Shown: positions 43,819 through 52,154, numbered from the stretch's first letter. The stretch: DNA of 64,000 nucleotides from ECT2AJA-110-A sp035399845 (GCA_035399845.1 DAOPJV010000014.1:49450-113449), one strand, 5' to 3'. Program-made: numbers and translations. The notes: a model not told the origin generated them from the letters alone.

Positions 43819-45116
43819 CCCACTTCCCCCCCACAATCATCACCAGACACAGTCGCCAGGGCTTCCCTCGCCCGGCTGAATCGATCGTTGAGCGCTAAGG
43901 CTCGACGATACGCATCGGCAGCGCTGCGGCGATCGCCGTCGCGCTGATAGAGTTCACCAATCAGGAAATGCACATCGGGATAGTCGCCGCCAAACAGGAT
44001 GGCCTGGCTGAGACGCTCGCGCGCCTCCAGCGTCTGATCCTCCGACGCGTACAGACGGCCGAGCTGAATCAGCGCCTGCACGTACCGCGGATTGATCTCG
44101 ACGGCGCGACGCGCCTCGTCGATCGCCTCGTTCAGGCGCCCCAGCCGCTGATAGACGCGGGCGCAGTGATAGTGCAGATCCGCGAATTCCGGGTTCGCCG
44201 CCAGCGCCCGCTCCAGGACACCCGCCATCAGCGAAAAGACCTCGTCATCCACGCCCGTCTGCGGCAACGCCAGGAACGCCTCGACGAAGTCCGGCTCGCT
44301 GACGATCAGTTCGCTCAGCGAATCGATCGAGCGATCGTCCGTCAGTTCGAGGGTTTCCGTCGCCGGGTCGATGCGGACCTTCACTGTCGTTGTCTTCGCG
44401 GCGTCCATCGCCATCGCCAGCAGGACGCCGAGCATTGCGTCGTTCGGTCGGAGCTTCATGGCGATCGCCAGATGTTCCGCCGCTTCGGCGTGATCTTCCG
44501 AGGCGCCCAGCGCCATCGCGAAACAGCGCCGAAGTTCGGCGTCCAGCGGCGCCAGTTCGACGGCTTCCTGAAAAACGCAGACGGCGTCAACGTACTGTTC
44601 GGCGGCCGCGTACATCATTCCGAGATGCCGACGCACATCGATGCGATGCGGCGCGCCGTCGATCGCCTTGATCAGCGTCTCGATGCCGCTCTGCATCTGA
44701 CCGTTGCGCGCCAACGCATGGGCCAGGCGAATCGCCCGCGTGGAATCGTCGATATCGCTGTCCGGCGATCGCTCGAACTCATCCGCCGCGCGATCGAACT
44801 TCCGCTGCGCCGCGTAACAGGTCGCCAGATATTTCGAGAGTCCGGCGGCGTCCGGATTGAGCCGGCGCGCCGTATTGAAATGATGGATCGCCGAGACGTG
44901 ATTCCCGGCGTTCATCAGCTCGACACCCAGCTTCATGTGTGACTGACCGAGATAGAACTTGGCCAGCGTGCTGCTGACTGAGCCGCCGTCGTCAATCTGG
45001 GACAACCGCTCGACGGCGCGCTCGTAGTCCCCGGTCTCAAAGGCGGCCAGCCCCTCGCGGTACAGCGCGGCGGCTTCCGCCGGGCTCATGCGTCGGCGTC
45101 CGAAAATCCGTTTCAT
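43815..45116 (-). CDS. TPR-repeat protein, upstream partner
   Basis: 433 residues from the ATG at 45116, preceded by GGAG at about 9 bases. Residues ~10-180 and ~280-425 carry TPR units (ALYREGLAAFETGDYERAVE, AIHHFNTARRLNPDAAGLSK, LHYHCARVYQRLGRLNEAID). A region around 220-290 contains a non-TPR segment (KVRIDPATETLELTDDRS). The N-terminus is basic (MKRIFGRRRMS) without a signal peptide. It overlaps the downstream TPR gene by four bases, so the two products are probably made together and may bind each other. Confidence 0.82.
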   Translation of the reverse strand: MKRIFGRRRMSPAEAAALYREGLAAFETGDYERAVERLSQIDDGGSVSSTLAKFYLGQSHMKLGVELMNAGNHVSAIHHFNTARRLNPDAAGLSKYLATCYAAQRKFDRAADEFERSPDSDIDDSTRAIRLAHALARNGQMQSGIETLIKAIDGAPHRIDVRRHLGMMYAAAEQYVDAVCVFQEAVELAPLDAELRRCFAMALGASEDHAEAAEHLAIAMKLRPNDAMLGVLLAMAMDAAKTTTVKVRIDPATETLELTDDRSIDSLSELIVSEPDFVEAFLALPQTGVDDEVFSLMAGVLERALAANPEFADLHYHCARVYQRLGRLNEAIDEARRAVEINPRYVQALIQLGRLYASEDQTLEARERLSQAILFGGDYPDVHFLIGELYQRDGDRRSAADAYRRALALNDRFSRAREALATVSGDDCGGEVG

Positions 45117-45450
45117 GGCGACACGCTCCAAGCGTCGACGACCTCAATCACAGCCGGAACGACCGACCTCGTTAGGACTATCGACCGCCCCATCGCGCCA
45201 ATTCATCTTCGAAACCGGCCCGATATTTCGCGGCGGTTTCGGCGGACGTTGGAGTCGGAGTCGCCTTCCGGCCCACTCTCACCCGATCCGTCCCCGGCGC
45301 CTCAGCGGGGGTTTCACAGGCGTTCCTGCGCCGCGCAGCCCTCGCCGATCGCAAAATCCGCCGATTCCGGACCGCGCCTTGTTCCCGCCCTCCATCCCGA
45401 TACCATTTCACGCCGAAAAGAACGTATCGGACCTTCCAGAGGTGTCACGG
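45117..45450. other. 334-bp divergent intergenic region
   Basis: Between the TPR gene pair and the topoisomerase VI B gene. Nothing gene-like with a ribosome site was seen. It should contain promoters for both directions; no confident -35/-10 pair was found. Confidence 0.4.
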
Positions 45451-47439
45451 ATGACCACGACCAGGACTCAGCCCACGAAGCGTCGCAGCGTCGAAGAAGA
45501 CCAGATGATGTTCACCTTTGGCGACAAGCCCGCGTCGCCAGGCGAACGCATCAGCCCACCGGAGCCGGAAATGCCGAAAGCGACGCGCAAGCCGTCCGCG
45601 AAGAAGACGAAAGCCACGAAGACGACGAGCGACACACCGACCGCGAAACCGAAGAAGCGCGTCTTCGCGACGGCCGAGTCCATGTCCAAAGCGCAGCGCG
45701 AAATCTCCGTGTCGGAGTTCTTCGCGAAGAACCGACACCTCCTCGGATTCGACAACAAGCGCAAGGCCCTGCTGACAACGGTGAAGGAAGCCGTCGACAA
45801 CAGCCTCGACGCCTGCGAGGAAGCCGGCATCCTTCCCGACATCTATGTCCGGATCGCACAGACGGACAACGAGCGCTACGCCGTCACGATCCGCGACAAC
45901 GGTCCGGGCATCGTCAAGCAGCAGATTCCCAACATCTTCGGAAAGCTGCTCTACGGCTCGAAGTTCCATCGACTCAAGATGAGCCGCGGCCAGCAGGGCA
46001 TCGGTATCTCCGCCGCCGGCATGTACGGTCTGCTCACGACGGGCAGGAGCGTGAAGATCACGTCGCGGACGGGCAGGCGAACGCAGGCCCATTACTACGA
46101 GCTGCAGATCGACACCAAGGGCAACAAGCCGCATATCGTCAAGGAGCAGGCGGCCGAGGTTGAATGGGATCACGGCACGGAAGTCACGATCGAACTCGTC
46201 GCCCAGTACCTCAAGGGTCGTGCGTCTGTCGATGAGTACCTCGAGCTGACGGCCATCGGCAACCCGCACGCCAGCTTCACGTTCGTCGATCCGTCCGGCG
46301 CCGTGCTGGAATTCGCGCGCGGCACGGAAACCCCGCCGGAGCCTGTTCAGGAAATTAAGCCGCATCCCTATGGCATCGAACTCGGCGTTCTCATCAAGAT
46401 GCTGAAGGACGCCCGGGAAAAGACAGTCGCCCAGTTCCTGTCCAATGAGTTCAGCCGCGTCAGCCCGGCAACGGCCGCCGCGATCTGCAAAAAGGCGAAG
46501 GTCAGCGCCCGCGCCAACCCCACGCGCGTCGGCACCCACGAGGCCGAAACGCTCTACAAGGCGATGCAGGAAACCAACATCAAGCCGCCGGCGACGAACT
46601 GCCTGTCACCCATCGGTCCCGAGCAGATTCTTGCGGGTCTGCTCAAGGGCGTCCGCGCGGAGTTCTTCACAGCGTCTTCCCGACCGCCCGCCGTCTATCG
46701 CGGCAACCCGTTCCAGATCGAGGCGGGCCTCGCCTACGGCGGCGAGCTGGGTCCCGACCCGGCGGAGGAGAAGGACGAGGAACCGCAGAACGAAGCGCGC
46801 GTCCGGCGCGGCAAGGTCGTGAAACAGAACAAGGGCCCCAGCCCTGCGAAGCTCATGCGTTTCGCCAATCGCGTGCCCCTGCTCTTCCAGGCGTCCGGCT
46901 GCTGCGTGCAGAAGAGCGTCTGTGATGTCGACTGGCGCCGCTATGGCCTGTCGCAGCCGTCGGGCAATCTTCCCGTCGGACCGATGGCGATCTTCGTCCA
47001 CATGGCGAGCGTGTGGGTCCCCTTCACAAGCGAAGGCAAGGAGGCCATCGCCGACTACGATGAGATTCGCAAGGAAATCAAGCTCGCCGTGCAGGACTGC
47101 GCGCGGAAGCTCAGCGCGTTCCTGAATCGGCGTCGCAAGCAGAAGTATGAGGCGGATCGCCGCAATATCTTCGGTCGCTACATCGCCGAAGTCGCCGCGG
47201 CCTGCGAATCGATCGATCCCGATCTCAGCGCCCAGGCGATCGCCGAAGACCTCATGGCCGTCGCCCAGCGTGTCACGGCCCGCGCCGACGAGAAGGTTGA
47301 GCTCATCAGCGCGAAAGGCCGAGGCGCCGCATCGAACGGCGACTCGGAATATGGTGACAACACCGTCGTCCTGGACGGCGCCAACGGCGAGGCCGGCCCG
47401 CTGTTCAATGGCGATGAGTCGTCGGACGACGAAAGCTGA
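45451..47439 (+). CDS. top6B: DNA topoisomerase VI subunit B (type IIB), GHKL ATPase
   Basis: 662 residues. The start at 45451 follows AGAGGTG about 8 bases upstream. After a ~70-residue Lys/Thr-rich N-terminal extension the protein matches Top6B: FFAKNRHLLGFDNKRKALLT, N-box EAVDNSLDACEEAG, G1 IRDNGPGI, G2 lid SRGQQGIGISAAGMYG and G3 WDHGTEVTIEL. An H2TH-like segment and the transducer domain follow (KLMRFANRVPLLFQ, VPFTSEGKEAIADY). The B subunit is the ATPase gate of a heterotetramer, and the A subunit makes the double-strand break. No A subunit is encoded in this window. The acidic C-terminal tail is extra. Confidence 0.92.
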   Translation: MTTTRTQPTKRRSVEEDQMMFTFGDKPASPGERISPPEPEMPKATRKPSAKKTKATKTTSDTPTAKPKKRVFATAESMSKAQREISVSEFFAKNRHLLGFDNKRKALLTTVKEAVDNSLDACEEAGILPDIYVRIAQTDNERYAVTIRDNGPGIVKQQIPNIFGKLLYGSKFHRLKMSRGQQGIGISAAGMYGLLTTGRSVKITSRTGRRTQAHYYELQIDTKGNKPHIVKEQAAEVEWDHGTEVTIELVAQYLKGRASVDEYLELTAIGNPHASFTFVDPSGAVLEFARGTETPPEPVQEIKPHPYGIELGVLIKMLKDAREKTVAQFLSNEFSRVSPATAAAICKKAKVSARANPTRVGTHEAETLYKAMQETNIKPPATNCLSPIGPEQILAGLLKGVRAEFFTASSRPPAVYRGNPFQIEAGLAYGGELGPDPAEEKDEEPQNEARVRRGKVVKQNKGPSPAKLMRFANRVPLLFQASGCCVQKSVCDVDWRRYGLSQPSGNLPVGPMAIFVHMASVWVPFTSEGKEAIADYDEIRKEIKLAVQDCARKLSAFLNRRRKQKYEADRRNIFGRYIAEVAAACESIDPDLSAQAIAEDLMAVAQRVTARADEKVELISAKGRGAASNGDSEYGDNTVVLDGANGEAGPLFNGDESSDDES

Positions 47440-47467
47440 CGTTGATCGGTTGCAGGGTGGGCCGTGT

Positions 47468-47654
47468 GCTGGAACGAGATTCCCTTCTCCCACGCTGGTA
47501 CGAGATCCCTATCTCGTACCCACTCTCCGCAGGAATCCCTGCCTGTGTGCTGGTACGAGATTCCCTTCTCGCATGCTGGTACGAGATTCCTATCTCGTGT
47601 GCTGGTACGAGATTCCTTTCTCGTACCCACTCCTCGCAGGAATCCCTTCCTGCC
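47468..47654. repeat. Array of five type-A and two type-B palindromic repeats
   Basis: Type A is GCTGGTACGAGATTCCCTTC followed by TCGTAC and folds as GGTACGAGA-TTCCCT-TCTCGTACC. Copies start near 47468, 47494, 47549, 47575 and 47601, mostly 26 bases apart, with sequence variants. Type B is GCAGGAA-TCCC-TTCCTGC, at 47529 (imperfect) and 47636. Both hairpins have similar loops. The array directly follows the top6B stop and fills most of the gap to the next gene. Confidence 0.85.
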
Positions 47655-47722
47655 GTCATCCGAGACCAACCAGACCTGCCGGCGCATTCGCCGCACCGCC
47701 AATCACATAGGAACACGCCCCG

Positions 47723-48382
47723 ATGAGCGTCAACCATGCGCACATCTCGGACCTCAGGAACCCAGTGCGGGACGCGTCATTGCTTGATCAATGCGCCCGC
47801 CTGATCGAGACCGACCAGCAACGACAACGTGAGGCCTATAAGGCCATGGTCCGGGAGGCGGACCGCCATCCCAACGGCTGGCCGTGGACACCGAGCGAAC
47901 TGGAGGACATTGAGCGCATCTTCGCCGCAGTGGATGCGCTCTATCTGCGCGAACTCGCGGCCGTCATAGCGATGGCGGCGAGAGATCAACGTTTCGATCG
48001 CCTGCATTGGGGAGTGTTCGAACAATTTCGCCGACTGCATCGATCGAAGACGACCGGCTATGCGGATGACGAAATCGCCGCGTTCATCCGAACGCAGCTT
48101 GGTGAGGATCGGGCGGACTGGCTCCACGACGCCGGACATCAGGATCGAAAGTACCCCAGCTCGACGGCGCATCCCAAACGACTGCGGCTCTTTGATGTCT
48201 CGGCAGACATCTGGCTCGCTGAGTTCCATGCGGGCGATGCGACGGCCAGGACATTTCGTTACATCGTCGCGGAACCCATCGGTCCTCGCTTGTTCACGAT
48301 CCCTGGACATGTCCTGCCACCTGCGTGGTTCGACCCGTATCAGCCGGGTTGCGAGAACTTCGTGTTCATTCAGGACGCGTAG
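47723..48382 (+). CDS. Hypothetical protein of the repeat island
   Basis: 219 residues, ATG at 47723 with AGGAA about 10 bases upstream. I do not recognise it. The first half is helical and rich in Arg, Glu and Ala (RELAAVIAMAARDQRFDRLH). The second half is probably beta-rich (RLRLFDVSADIWLAEFHAGD, RTFRYIVAEPIGPRLFTIPG). There is no signal peptide or membrane helix. It is flanked on both sides by palindromic repeat arrays and has no operon partner, which fits an acquired accessory gene. Coding composition looks genuine. Confidence 0.55.
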   Translation: MSVNHAHISDLRNPVRDASLLDQCARLIETDQQRQREAYKAMVREADRHPNGWPWTPSELEDIERIFAAVDALYLRELAAVIAMAARDQRFDRLHWGVFEQFRRLHRSKTTGYADDEIAAFIRTQLGEDRADWLHDAGHQDRKYPSSTAHPKRLRLFDVSADIWLAEFHAGDATARTFRYIVAEPIGPRLFTIPGHVLPPAWFDPYQPGCENFVFIQDA

Positions 48383-48419
48383 CTGATGCAGGTCGGGTCA
48401 TCGCCCCGACACGGAGCAC

Positions 48420-48564
48420 GCTGGCACGGAATTCCATTCTCGCGCGCTGGTACGAGATTCCCTTCTCGCATGCTGGTACGAGATTCCCTTCTCGTACCCC
48501 TTTCCCTGAGTGCTGGTACGAGATTCCCTTCTCGTACCCCCTCCCCGCAGGAATCCCTTCCTGC
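48420..48564. repeat. Second palindromic repeat array (four type A, one type B)
   Basis: Type-A copies start near 48420 (variant), 48446, 48472 and 48512, with spacings of 26, 26 and 40 bases. A type-B hairpin lies at 48547-48564. The last type-A copy and the type-B hairpin are also the first part of the duplicated 217-bp block. Confidence 0.85.
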
Positions 48565-48728
48565 AAAGCAATTCCAGCGCCTCATTTGCGATGTGGCGAA
48601 CTGCGATTTGTGATGTTTCGTGAATGGGCGCCCCGAGCGTGAGCGAACGAAACCGAACCGCGACCGCAAGGGAGGGGGCCAGCGCAGGTCGGCATGACGA
48701 TCACAGCGAAATTCTCAGCGAGGCGCCG
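48512..48728. repeat. 217-bp direct repeat, copy 1
   Basis: This block matches 50351-50567 base for base except one substitution (GAAATTCTC here, GAAATCCTC there). It begins with a type-A hairpin, continues through a type-B hairpin and ends at AGGCGCCG. No open frame with a ribosome site is shared beyond it. Confidence 0.9.
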
Positions 48729-49176
48729 TTGCTCTGAGGATTGACCGTCGGGCGCCATGCTCGCCCACAAAGGCGAGGCTGTCCGGGAACTCCGCCGCCC
48801 CGTTCGGGGCGAAAACAAAGAGATCAATCATCTTCCACGGGTTTCGCTGCGACCGCTGTGCGGTCTGCGCTTCACCCGTGGCAACGATCCGGCGCTCCGC
48901 CGGAGCGGCATTGTTGCGTAAGAAAAGGAAGTTGTTGATCAGCGCGTTCTGGTACGAGAGTCCTTTCTCGTTCCCATTTCTCACAACGATGATCAGCGGG
49001 ACCATGCCCGGATCCAGCATCAGTATGCGAATCGCTATGGACCCGCATCAGACATATTGAGAACGATCAGAAAGCGTCACTTTGATTGATCAGCACACCG
49101 CCATCCGCGTATGATCTGAATATCGGCCGCTACGACGGGTTCCAGGCCGGTCGAGGCTGCTCGGGTGCGCATCATC
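48729..49176. other. Non-coding stretch with nested hairpin and a possible promoter
   Basis: No supported gene. A nested inverted repeat spans 48835-48881 (CCACGGGT outer arm, GACCGC-TGT-GCGGTC inner stem, ACCCGTGG outer arm). Shorter palindromes flank it (CGCCCCG-TT-CGGGGCG near 48796, CGCTCCGCCGGAGCG near 48893). A degenerate type-A repeat lies near 48950. TTGATC (49086-49091) and TATGAT (49110-49115), 18 bases apart, could be the promoter of the PEP-CTERM fragment. Confidence 0.5.
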
Positions 49177-49527
49177 ATGAAACCAACAATCCGATTAGCG
49201 CTTTGTCTGTCGACTCTCCTTTCCTTTGCGGCCCCCGCCGCCCATGCCGCGTTCGATTTTTCGTTCTTTCGTCTGAATACGATCACACAGGATCGAACCG
49301 GACCCACCATCATCAGTGATTTCGAGACCATCAATACGCCGGACAGCGAAATTCACGCGTTATTCGACACCGGCATCGGCACGGGCTACGCCCGCACGCA
49401 TTACGATGTTTCTTGGCTTGGTTACACGGGGATTTTCAATGCGGCGGTCGATCAGCACATCGCGGAACCTGATTTCTTCACGCGAGCACTTAGAAACCGG
49501 ACCACATGGCGTACAATACCGTTATGA
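49177..49527 (+). pseudogene. Truncated PEP-CTERM-type protein gene, N-terminal fragment
   Basis: 116 codons from ATG 49177. A signal peptide (LALCLSTLLSFAAPAAHA) is followed by segments similar to the next gene's product: THYDVSWLGYTGIFNAAVDQ here versus GYYDVSWLNDSGSFHLEADQ there, and HIAEPD versus FLHGPG. After about residue 100 the similarity ends in an unrelated tail. The PEP-CTERM motif is missing, so the product could not be sorted as its neighbour is. It is most simply read as a decayed tandem duplicate, although an independent short secreted protein cannot be excluded. The frame ends four bases into the next gene. Confidence 0.5.
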
Positions 49528-50318
49528 ACACTTGGATTTGCCGATTGTCGTTTGCCGCAGTGATCGTCGTATCGACGGTAGCCTCCGCCGCTGAAGTCGA
49601 TGTGTTGCAATGGAACCTGTCGACCAGTGTCGTAGATTCGACACCGTCTATTCCTCAGATTGACGTACAGAGATCGCAAACCCCGCAGAATCCCTTCTTC
49701 GTCACCCAAGCGACCTCGCTCGGGCCCACCGCCGTTGCCAACGGCTACTACGACGTATCCTGGCTCAACGACTCTGGGTCGTTTCACCTCGAGGCAGATC
49801 AGTTCCTTCATGGCCCGGGCCGTTCGGCATTCAGCGGGGGACAGGTTTTTCTGACGACCACTATCGATCTCGTATTCAACGCCTCCGGTGGCATGACGTT
49901 TACAAGCACTTCCGGAGACGAGGCGGATTTCAGCTACGGGCTTCAAATACGACCGACAGGCCCCGGATCTCCCGCGATATTTGCTGACGGAGGTTTCGGC
50001 GGTGACTTCCACCTTGAAACGCCGCCGTCTGGATCTCTTGCCTTCAATTCCGGAGACATCCTGCTCGTCGCAGGACGAACGTATCAAGCCAACATCAATA
50101 TCTTGAGTCATACGTACACAAGTCCTGACCAAGATCCGATTTCGGTCATCGGCGAAATCGATTTCTCGTGGCGGCCGGCGCCTGAACCGACCACCGCCCT
50201 GCTTCTGGCCTTCGCCGGAGTCGCGGTATTTCGCCGCCGCCGCATTTCCTGGTTGTCCAGTTCGCAAGACCAAGACGCACCTTCACCGGCACCACGCAGT
50301 GGTTTCGTCACTCGCTAA
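49524..50318 (+). CDS. PEP-CTERM sorting-domain secreted protein (intact copy)
   Basis: 264 residues from ATG 49524, with signal peptide (CRLSFAAVIVVSTVASA); ATG 49506 is an alternative with no better ribosome site. The body is beta-rich (FNASGGMTFTSTSGDEADFS, LLVAGRTYQANINILSHTYT). The C-terminal signal is PEPTTALLLAFAGVAVFRRR; an unusual ~25-residue polar tail then follows, whereas most PEP-CTERM proteins end within a few residues of the arginines. It is less GC-rich than the surrounding core genes, consistent with accessory DNA. Function is unknown. Confidence 0.75.
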   Translation: MNTWICRLSFAAVIVVSTVASAAEVDVLQWNLSTSVVDSTPSIPQIDVQRSQTPQNPFFVTQATSLGPTAVANGYYDVSWLNDSGSFHLEADQFLHGPGRSAFSGGQVFLTTTIDLVFNASGGMTFTSTSGDEADFSYGLQIRPTGPGSPAIFADGGFGGDFHLETPPSGSLAFNSGDILLVAGRTYQANINILSHTYTSPDQDPISVIGEIDFSWRPAPEPTTALLLAFAGVAVFRRRRISWLSSSQDQDAPSPAPRSGFVTR

Positions 50319-50324
50319 CCTCGC

Positions 50325-50403
50325 GTGCTGGTACAAGAATGCGCTCCCACGCTGGTACGAGATTCCCTTCTCGTACCCCCTCCCCGCAGGAATCCCTTCC
50401 TGC
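50325..50403. repeat. Third palindromic repeat cluster
   Basis: A degenerate type-A copy starts near 50325 and a canonical one at 50351, 26 bases later. A type-B hairpin lies at 50386-50403. The canonical copy begins the second 217-bp block. Confidence 0.8.
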
Positions 50404-50567
50404 AAAGCAATTCCAGCGCCTCATTTGCGATGTGGCGAACTGCGATTTGTGATGTTTCGTGAATGGGCGCCCCGAGCGTGAGCGAACGAAACCGAACCGC
50501 GACCGCAAGGGAGGGGGCCAGCGCAGGTCGGCATGACGATCACAGCGAAATCCTCAGCGAGGCGCCG
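50351..50567. repeat. 217-bp direct repeat, copy 2
   Basis: Identical to 48512-48728 at 216 of 217 positions. The two copies are 1.84 kb apart in the same orientation and bracket the PEP-CTERM pair, forming potential recombination endpoints. Confidence 0.9.
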
Positions 50568-50792
50568 CACGACGTGTCCTGGGACGAGATTCTCTTCTCG
50601 TCCACACGCCCGCAGGAATCCACTCCCGCAAGGCAAGCGTGCGGCTGTGAGCGGGCCGCTATTTTCATCCCAAATAGCGAGCAATGCGATCATGTCGTCC
50701 TGGTGTAAGTAGCCCGTCTCGTGCCCACTCCCCGCAGGAATCCCTTCCTGCAGTCATGCGAGTACCGGCAACGACAGACGCATCCAACCGAA
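50568..50792. repeat. Diverged repeat remnants in a non-coding stretch
   Basis: A type-A variant at 50582-50603 (GGACGAGA / TCTCGTCC) keeps its pairing although the outer bases differ from the common form. Type-B elements occur near 50612 (imperfect) and at 50734-50751 (perfect GCAGGAA-TCCC-TTCCTGC). No supported gene lies here. Confidence 0.65.
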
Positions 50793-51104
50793 TCAGTCCG
50801 ACGCCACGCCATCCTCCTGATACTGCGGCGCCACAGCCACGTACGGCCTGCCTCGCCACTTCTTGATCAGGATCAGCTCCCCCATGTCGTTGCCTTCGAT
50901 CAGGTGCCCCACCCATTGCAGGAAGTAGCCGCCGACGATCAGGGCGACCGGCCGCCACCACAAGTCCCATTGATCGTTCACCAGTTGCACGATCGCCAGC
51001 GGTATCGCCGCGATCGTCAGCGGTATCCCGATCATGTGCAGCCAGAAGCTGACAGGATGCTGATGTCGTTTGAGCCAATTTTTCAGCCAGTCGGGTTTTG
51101 TCAT
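50793..51104 (-). CDS. Mpo1-like / DUF962 small membrane protein
   Basis: 103 residues. The pattern LKRHQHPVSFWLHMIGIPL near the start and GYFLQWVGHLIEGND near residue 65 match the Mpo1/YGL010w-like (DUF962) family, with conserved His in an HP..H...G.P motif and a second GH..EGN motif. Two hydrophobic segments are visible. The yeast member is a fatty-acid alpha-oxidation dioxygenase; the bacterial function is not established. It lies 51 bases downstream of the RNase HII-like gene on the same strand, so the two may be cotranscribed. Confidence 0.8.
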   Translation of the reverse strand: MTKPDWLKNWLKRHQHPVSFWLHMIGIPLTIAAIPLAIVQLVNDQWDLWWRPVALIVGGYFLQWVGHLIEGNDMGELILIKKWRGRPYVAVAPQYQEDGVASD

Positions 51105-51155
51105 AAGTCCAGGGATGACTCGCTTCGAGCGCGCGCAGTCGCCGACGACATGCGA

Positions 51156-52154
51156 TCAGCGTGATCGCACGAGCCGCTCTTTCTGAATTCCCAGTTTCCG
51201 AACGCTCGGCGCGATATCGCGCAGGAAGCGCATGCCGTCTGTGTAATAGCCCGCCGTCGGCTCCAGCGACTCGACGTGCCCCGCCCACCACGCGTTGAAT
51301 CGCCCCATCAACAGCTCGCGCAGGTACTTGCTGATGATGCTCGCCGCCGCGATCGGCAGATGGTTCGAATCGCCCGACTTGCGAAACTCAACGCGCCACG
51401 TCGATTCGCCGGCAACCAGCGAATACAAACTCGCGCCATCCGACTCGTCATGAATCTTCAGCCGCCGCCCTTCGAACGATCGCATCAGCAATGGACCATA
51501 ATGGTCACGCCCACCCTGTCGATCGACGAGGAAGCGAACGTCGCGCGTCTTCGCCCGTCGCGCCGCGTCCTGAATCAGTCGCAATACCATCGCGAACGAC
51601 ACGGCGGCCTTGTTCCGCGTACGCTCGACCTGCTGATTGAAATGCCACTCCGGCAGGATCTCCGATCGAACCCAGGCGAGCCGGACATCGGCCTCGTCCA
51701 GCCCGCGACGTAGCTGTGAAGTGGCGATCCGCACACCGCCCGCGTCGGCGTTGACGGGGAGCGCGCCGTCCGCCGCCGAGTACCATGGGTATTCGGCCAG
51801 CGTCTCCGCCGTCGGGCACAGCAGCTGGAGGAGGCGTCTTTCGCTTTCGATCGCCCCGTCTTCGATTGTCGCCGACGCCAATGTCAGCGCCGATCGTTCG
51901 AGACGGCCGAGGCCGTCTTTTCGGGAATAGAGCTTTTTGCTGTCCAGAATGGGCAGGCGGGCGTCCCGGACCGAGGCCTTGTCTGTGACCACCTGCCGCA
52001 GCGTCTCCCAAAGACTCGCCTCCGCGACGGCCGTGGGCGCCTCCATCGCCACGGCGCTGACGACGAGCGGCCCCAGGATCGGTCCATACCCCGCCTCGTC
52101 GATTCCGACGATCGTCGTTCGATCTGCGTTCAAATCCGCCATCGTCGGCATCAT
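51156..52154 (-). CDS. RNase HII-like ribonuclease, long form
   Basis: About 332 residues from ATG 52154; ATGs at 52151 and 52142 are equally possible. RNase H-fold residues are visible: GIDEAGYGPILGPLVVSA (first Asp/Glu), LPILDSKKLYSR (the DSKKL motif) and VRFLVDRQGGRDHYGPLL (later Asp), followed by AAASIISKYLREL resembling the ..AAASI.AK..R motif. It would cut the RNA strand of RNA-DNA hybrids. It is ~130 residues longer than ordinary RNase HII, with an insertion around residues 90-180. Planctomycete-type variants are plausible but not verified. Confidence 0.78.
   Translation of the reverse strand: MMPTMADLNADRTTIVGIDEAGYGPILGPLVVSAVAMEAPTAVAEASLWETLRQVVTDKASVRDARLPILDSKKLYSRKDGLGRLERSALTLASATIEDGAIESERRLLQLLCPTAETLAEYPWYSAADGALPVNADAGGVRIATSQLRRGLDEADVRLAWVRSEILPEWHFNQQVERTRNKAAVSFAMVLRLIQDAARRAKTRDVRFLVDRQGGRDHYGPLLMRSFEGRRLKIHDESDGASLYSLVAGESTWRVEFRKSGDSNHLPIAAASIISKYLRELLMGRFNAWWAGHVESLEPTAGYYTDGMRFLRDIAPSVRKLGIQKERLVRSR

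Noticed and set aside
47468..47654. CRISPR-like tandem repeats
   Set aside because: The period is only 26 bases with a ~24-base palindrome, leaving no room for spacers. Copies vary, and no cas gene is nearby.
47442..47787. Short open frames across the repeat arrays encoding SYQH/LVPA-type repeats
   Set aside because: They arise from the palindromic DNA repeats being read in all frames. None has a ribosome site.
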